Both the position numbers and the translations under genes were made by a program. Positions 6,531-7,192 of a DNA stretch of 7,192 nucleotides are shown in pieces (positions within the stretch are counted from its first letter, which is position 1; every line of letters starts with the position of its first letter). This DNA comes from Bacteroidales bacterium. Lineage in GTDB: Bacteria > Bacteroidota > Bacteroidia > Bacteroidales > ML635J-15. The stretch is from positions 1 to 7,192 of the forward strand of contig JAQVGK010000177.1 in assembly GCA_028696755.1 (NCBI GenBank), written 5' to 3'. The notes under the pieces were generated by a model, which worked only from the letters and a program-made list of their open reading frames with translations, ran no database searches and had not been told where the DNA came from.

Positions 6531-6821
6531 ATGACAACAACTGGTAAAGACAATAATTTTAATATCGCGATCAATCGTATTGCTGGAGTTATAATAATGC
6601 TCCTTTTAAGTGTTATTGCTTACTTTTTAGCTGATACCAACCAGGCAATTAAAGAAAGCAACAAGAAAATTGAAGAAAACAACAAGCGACATAATGAATT
6701 GCTTCTTAAAGTTGAGACATACAAACTTACTCAAGAGAATAAAGACAATCTCACTGAGGTTAAGATTATGGAACTTGATAACCGTGTAATTGTAATCGAG
6801 AACAAGTTAAAAATCAAATAA
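6531..6821 (+). CDS. Membrane plus coiled-coil protein, 96 aa (holin- or spanin-like)
   Basis: The start is ATG 6531, one base after the spike stop (TAATATG); the in-frame TTG at 6522 is inside the spike gene. After a short polar N-terminus there is one hydrophobic segment (about 17-34, IAGVIIMLLLSVIAYFLA). A long charged helix follows to the end (37-94, Lys/Glu/Asn-rich with heptad-like spacing), probably a coiled coil. Single-span proteins with a coiled-coil tail occur in phage lysis cassettes as inner-membrane spanins or atypical holins. The gene lies close to a candidate amidase, which fits that role, but no family signature is seen and a virion membrane protein is an alternative. Confidence 0.75.
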   Translation: MTTTGKDNNFNIAINRIAGVIIMLLLSVIAYFLADTNQAIKESNKKIEENNKRHNELLLKVETYKLTQENKDNLTEVKIMELDNRVIVIENKLKIK

Positions 6822-6980
6822 ATGACTAAAAATAAAAATACCGGTAAAAATAAAGGAGCACAATGTTCAGGTTATAAAGTGTTTCCTGATGGATCAAAAT
6901 GTAAGGGTTGTCCTGATTGCGTGGGCGCGAAAAAAGTAAAACATACATTTACAACATTTTCAATAACTAAAAAGAAATAA
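6822..6980 (+). CDS. Four-cysteine mini-protein, 52 aa, putative metal-binding
   Basis: The ATG follows the previous stop directly (TAAATG) and the next gene begins one base after its own stop, so spacing supports a real gene. A Lys/Asn-rich N-terminus (1-12) precedes the core 'CSGYKVFPDGSKCKGCPDC' (15-33), giving cysteines at 15, 27, 30 and 33 (C-x11-C-x2-C-x2-C). The tail is basic (34-52). Four closely set cysteines could bind one zinc ion or an iron-sulphur cluster; the basic ends would suit nucleic-acid or membrane-surface contact. Function is unknown. It sits between two membrane-protein genes in the apparent lysis region. Confidence 0.7.
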   Translation: MTKNKNTGKNKGAQCSGYKVFPDGSKCKGCPDCVGAKKVKHTFTTFSITKKK

Positions 6981-6981
6981 T

Positions 6982-7192
6982 ATGAAAACAATTTCTCAAA
7001 ACCGAATAAAATTTGTTTTTCGCACAATAATAATATTGGCGATTGGCATAATAGCAAGTTTCCTAATAACTTTTGTTTTTCCAGAAGTATTTAGCTACTT
7101 CTTGCAAGATTCAACAAAAACAGCAACGTCTTTTAGACACATAAAAGACACCAAGAAATCAGAAATTCTTGTTGTAATTCGTGCTGGACATG
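6982..7192 (+). CDS. Membrane-anchored protein, 3'-truncated, possible N-acetylmuramoyl-L-alanine amidase
   Basis: The gene starts one base after the previous stop (TAATATG) and runs off the window; 70 residues are visible. A basic N-terminus (residues 1-14) is followed by one strong hydrophobic segment (about 15-33, TIIILAIGIIASFLITFVF), so the rest is probably on the periplasmic side. After a polar linker (42-60) comes 'EILVVIRAGH' (61-70), with the next base a G. This matches the first strand and zinc-binding His of Amidase_3 enzymes (typical form VVIDAGHGG), which cut the amide bond between MurNAc and the stem peptide. The Arg replaces the usual Asp. Only the first zinc ligand would be visible, so the amidase call is tentative; membrane anchoring is firm. 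Confidence 0.6.
   Translation, partial: MKTISQNRIKFVFRTIIILAIGIIASFLITFVFPEVFSYFLQDSTKTATSFRHIKDTKKSEILVVIRAGH

Noticed and set aside
1..7192. tRNA genes, CRISPR arrays, insertion sequences, attachment sites
   Set aside because: No cloverleaf-like sequence, regularly spaced repeats, transposase or terminal inverted repeats were found by reading; the only non-coding gap over 15 bases is 702-777.

Overview
The window reads as a densely packed, single-strand gene block from a virus or provirus of a Bacteroidota host, most likely a Flavobacteriia-like one. Three things point there: the DNA is AT-rich, start codons lack Shine-Dalgarno sequences and sit in A/T-rich leaders, and one gene carries the 'DWFLPS.DEL...YWTSSE...VRAIR' / 'GGIIFY' domain (DUF1566/Lcl-C type) that is common in Bacteroidota and their phages. 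The host assignment is inference. All 13 genes lie on the + strand and both window ends cut through genes.

Layout. (1) 1-701: C-terminal 232 residues of a candidate major capsid protein, followed by a strong intrinsic terminator (728-764). (2) 778-1879: three consecutive genes of 120-122 codons, mostly beta-strand in character; the first two look like diverged paralogues. (3) 1894-4014: a 320-aa coiled-coil protein, a 67-aa helical protein and a 316-aa protein with one N-terminal membrane segment; none is recognised. (4) 4017-4640: a soluble-lytic-transglycosylase (SLT) protein with an EF-hand calcium loop and a C-terminal membrane anchor. (5) 4642-6529: an 83-aa beta-rich adaptor-like protein and a 541-aa spike or receptor-binding protein (connector, DUF1566-like halves, then a parallel beta-helix with a 20-residue Cys/Phe ladder). 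(6) 6531-7192: a 96-aa membrane plus coiled-coil protein (holin- or spanin-like), a 52-aa four-cysteine mini-protein, and the start of a membrane-anchored protein that ends in an amidase-like 'VVIRAGH' motif.

Interpretation. No portal, terminase, tape-measure, tail-tube, sheath or baseplate gene is recognisable. Instead there is a capsid-like protein with a jelly-roll-type C-terminus, small beta-rich proteins, several single-span membrane proteins and a membrane-anchored SLT enzyme. This resembles non-tailed, membrane-containing phages (PRD1/PM2/FLiP-like, double-jelly-roll lineage) more than tailed phages. The capsid assignment rests on pattern only. In this reading the block would encode shell, minor capsid or vertex proteins, membrane proteins, an entry/lysis transglycosylase, a receptor-binding spike, and a lysis module with a second wall-cleaving enzyme.
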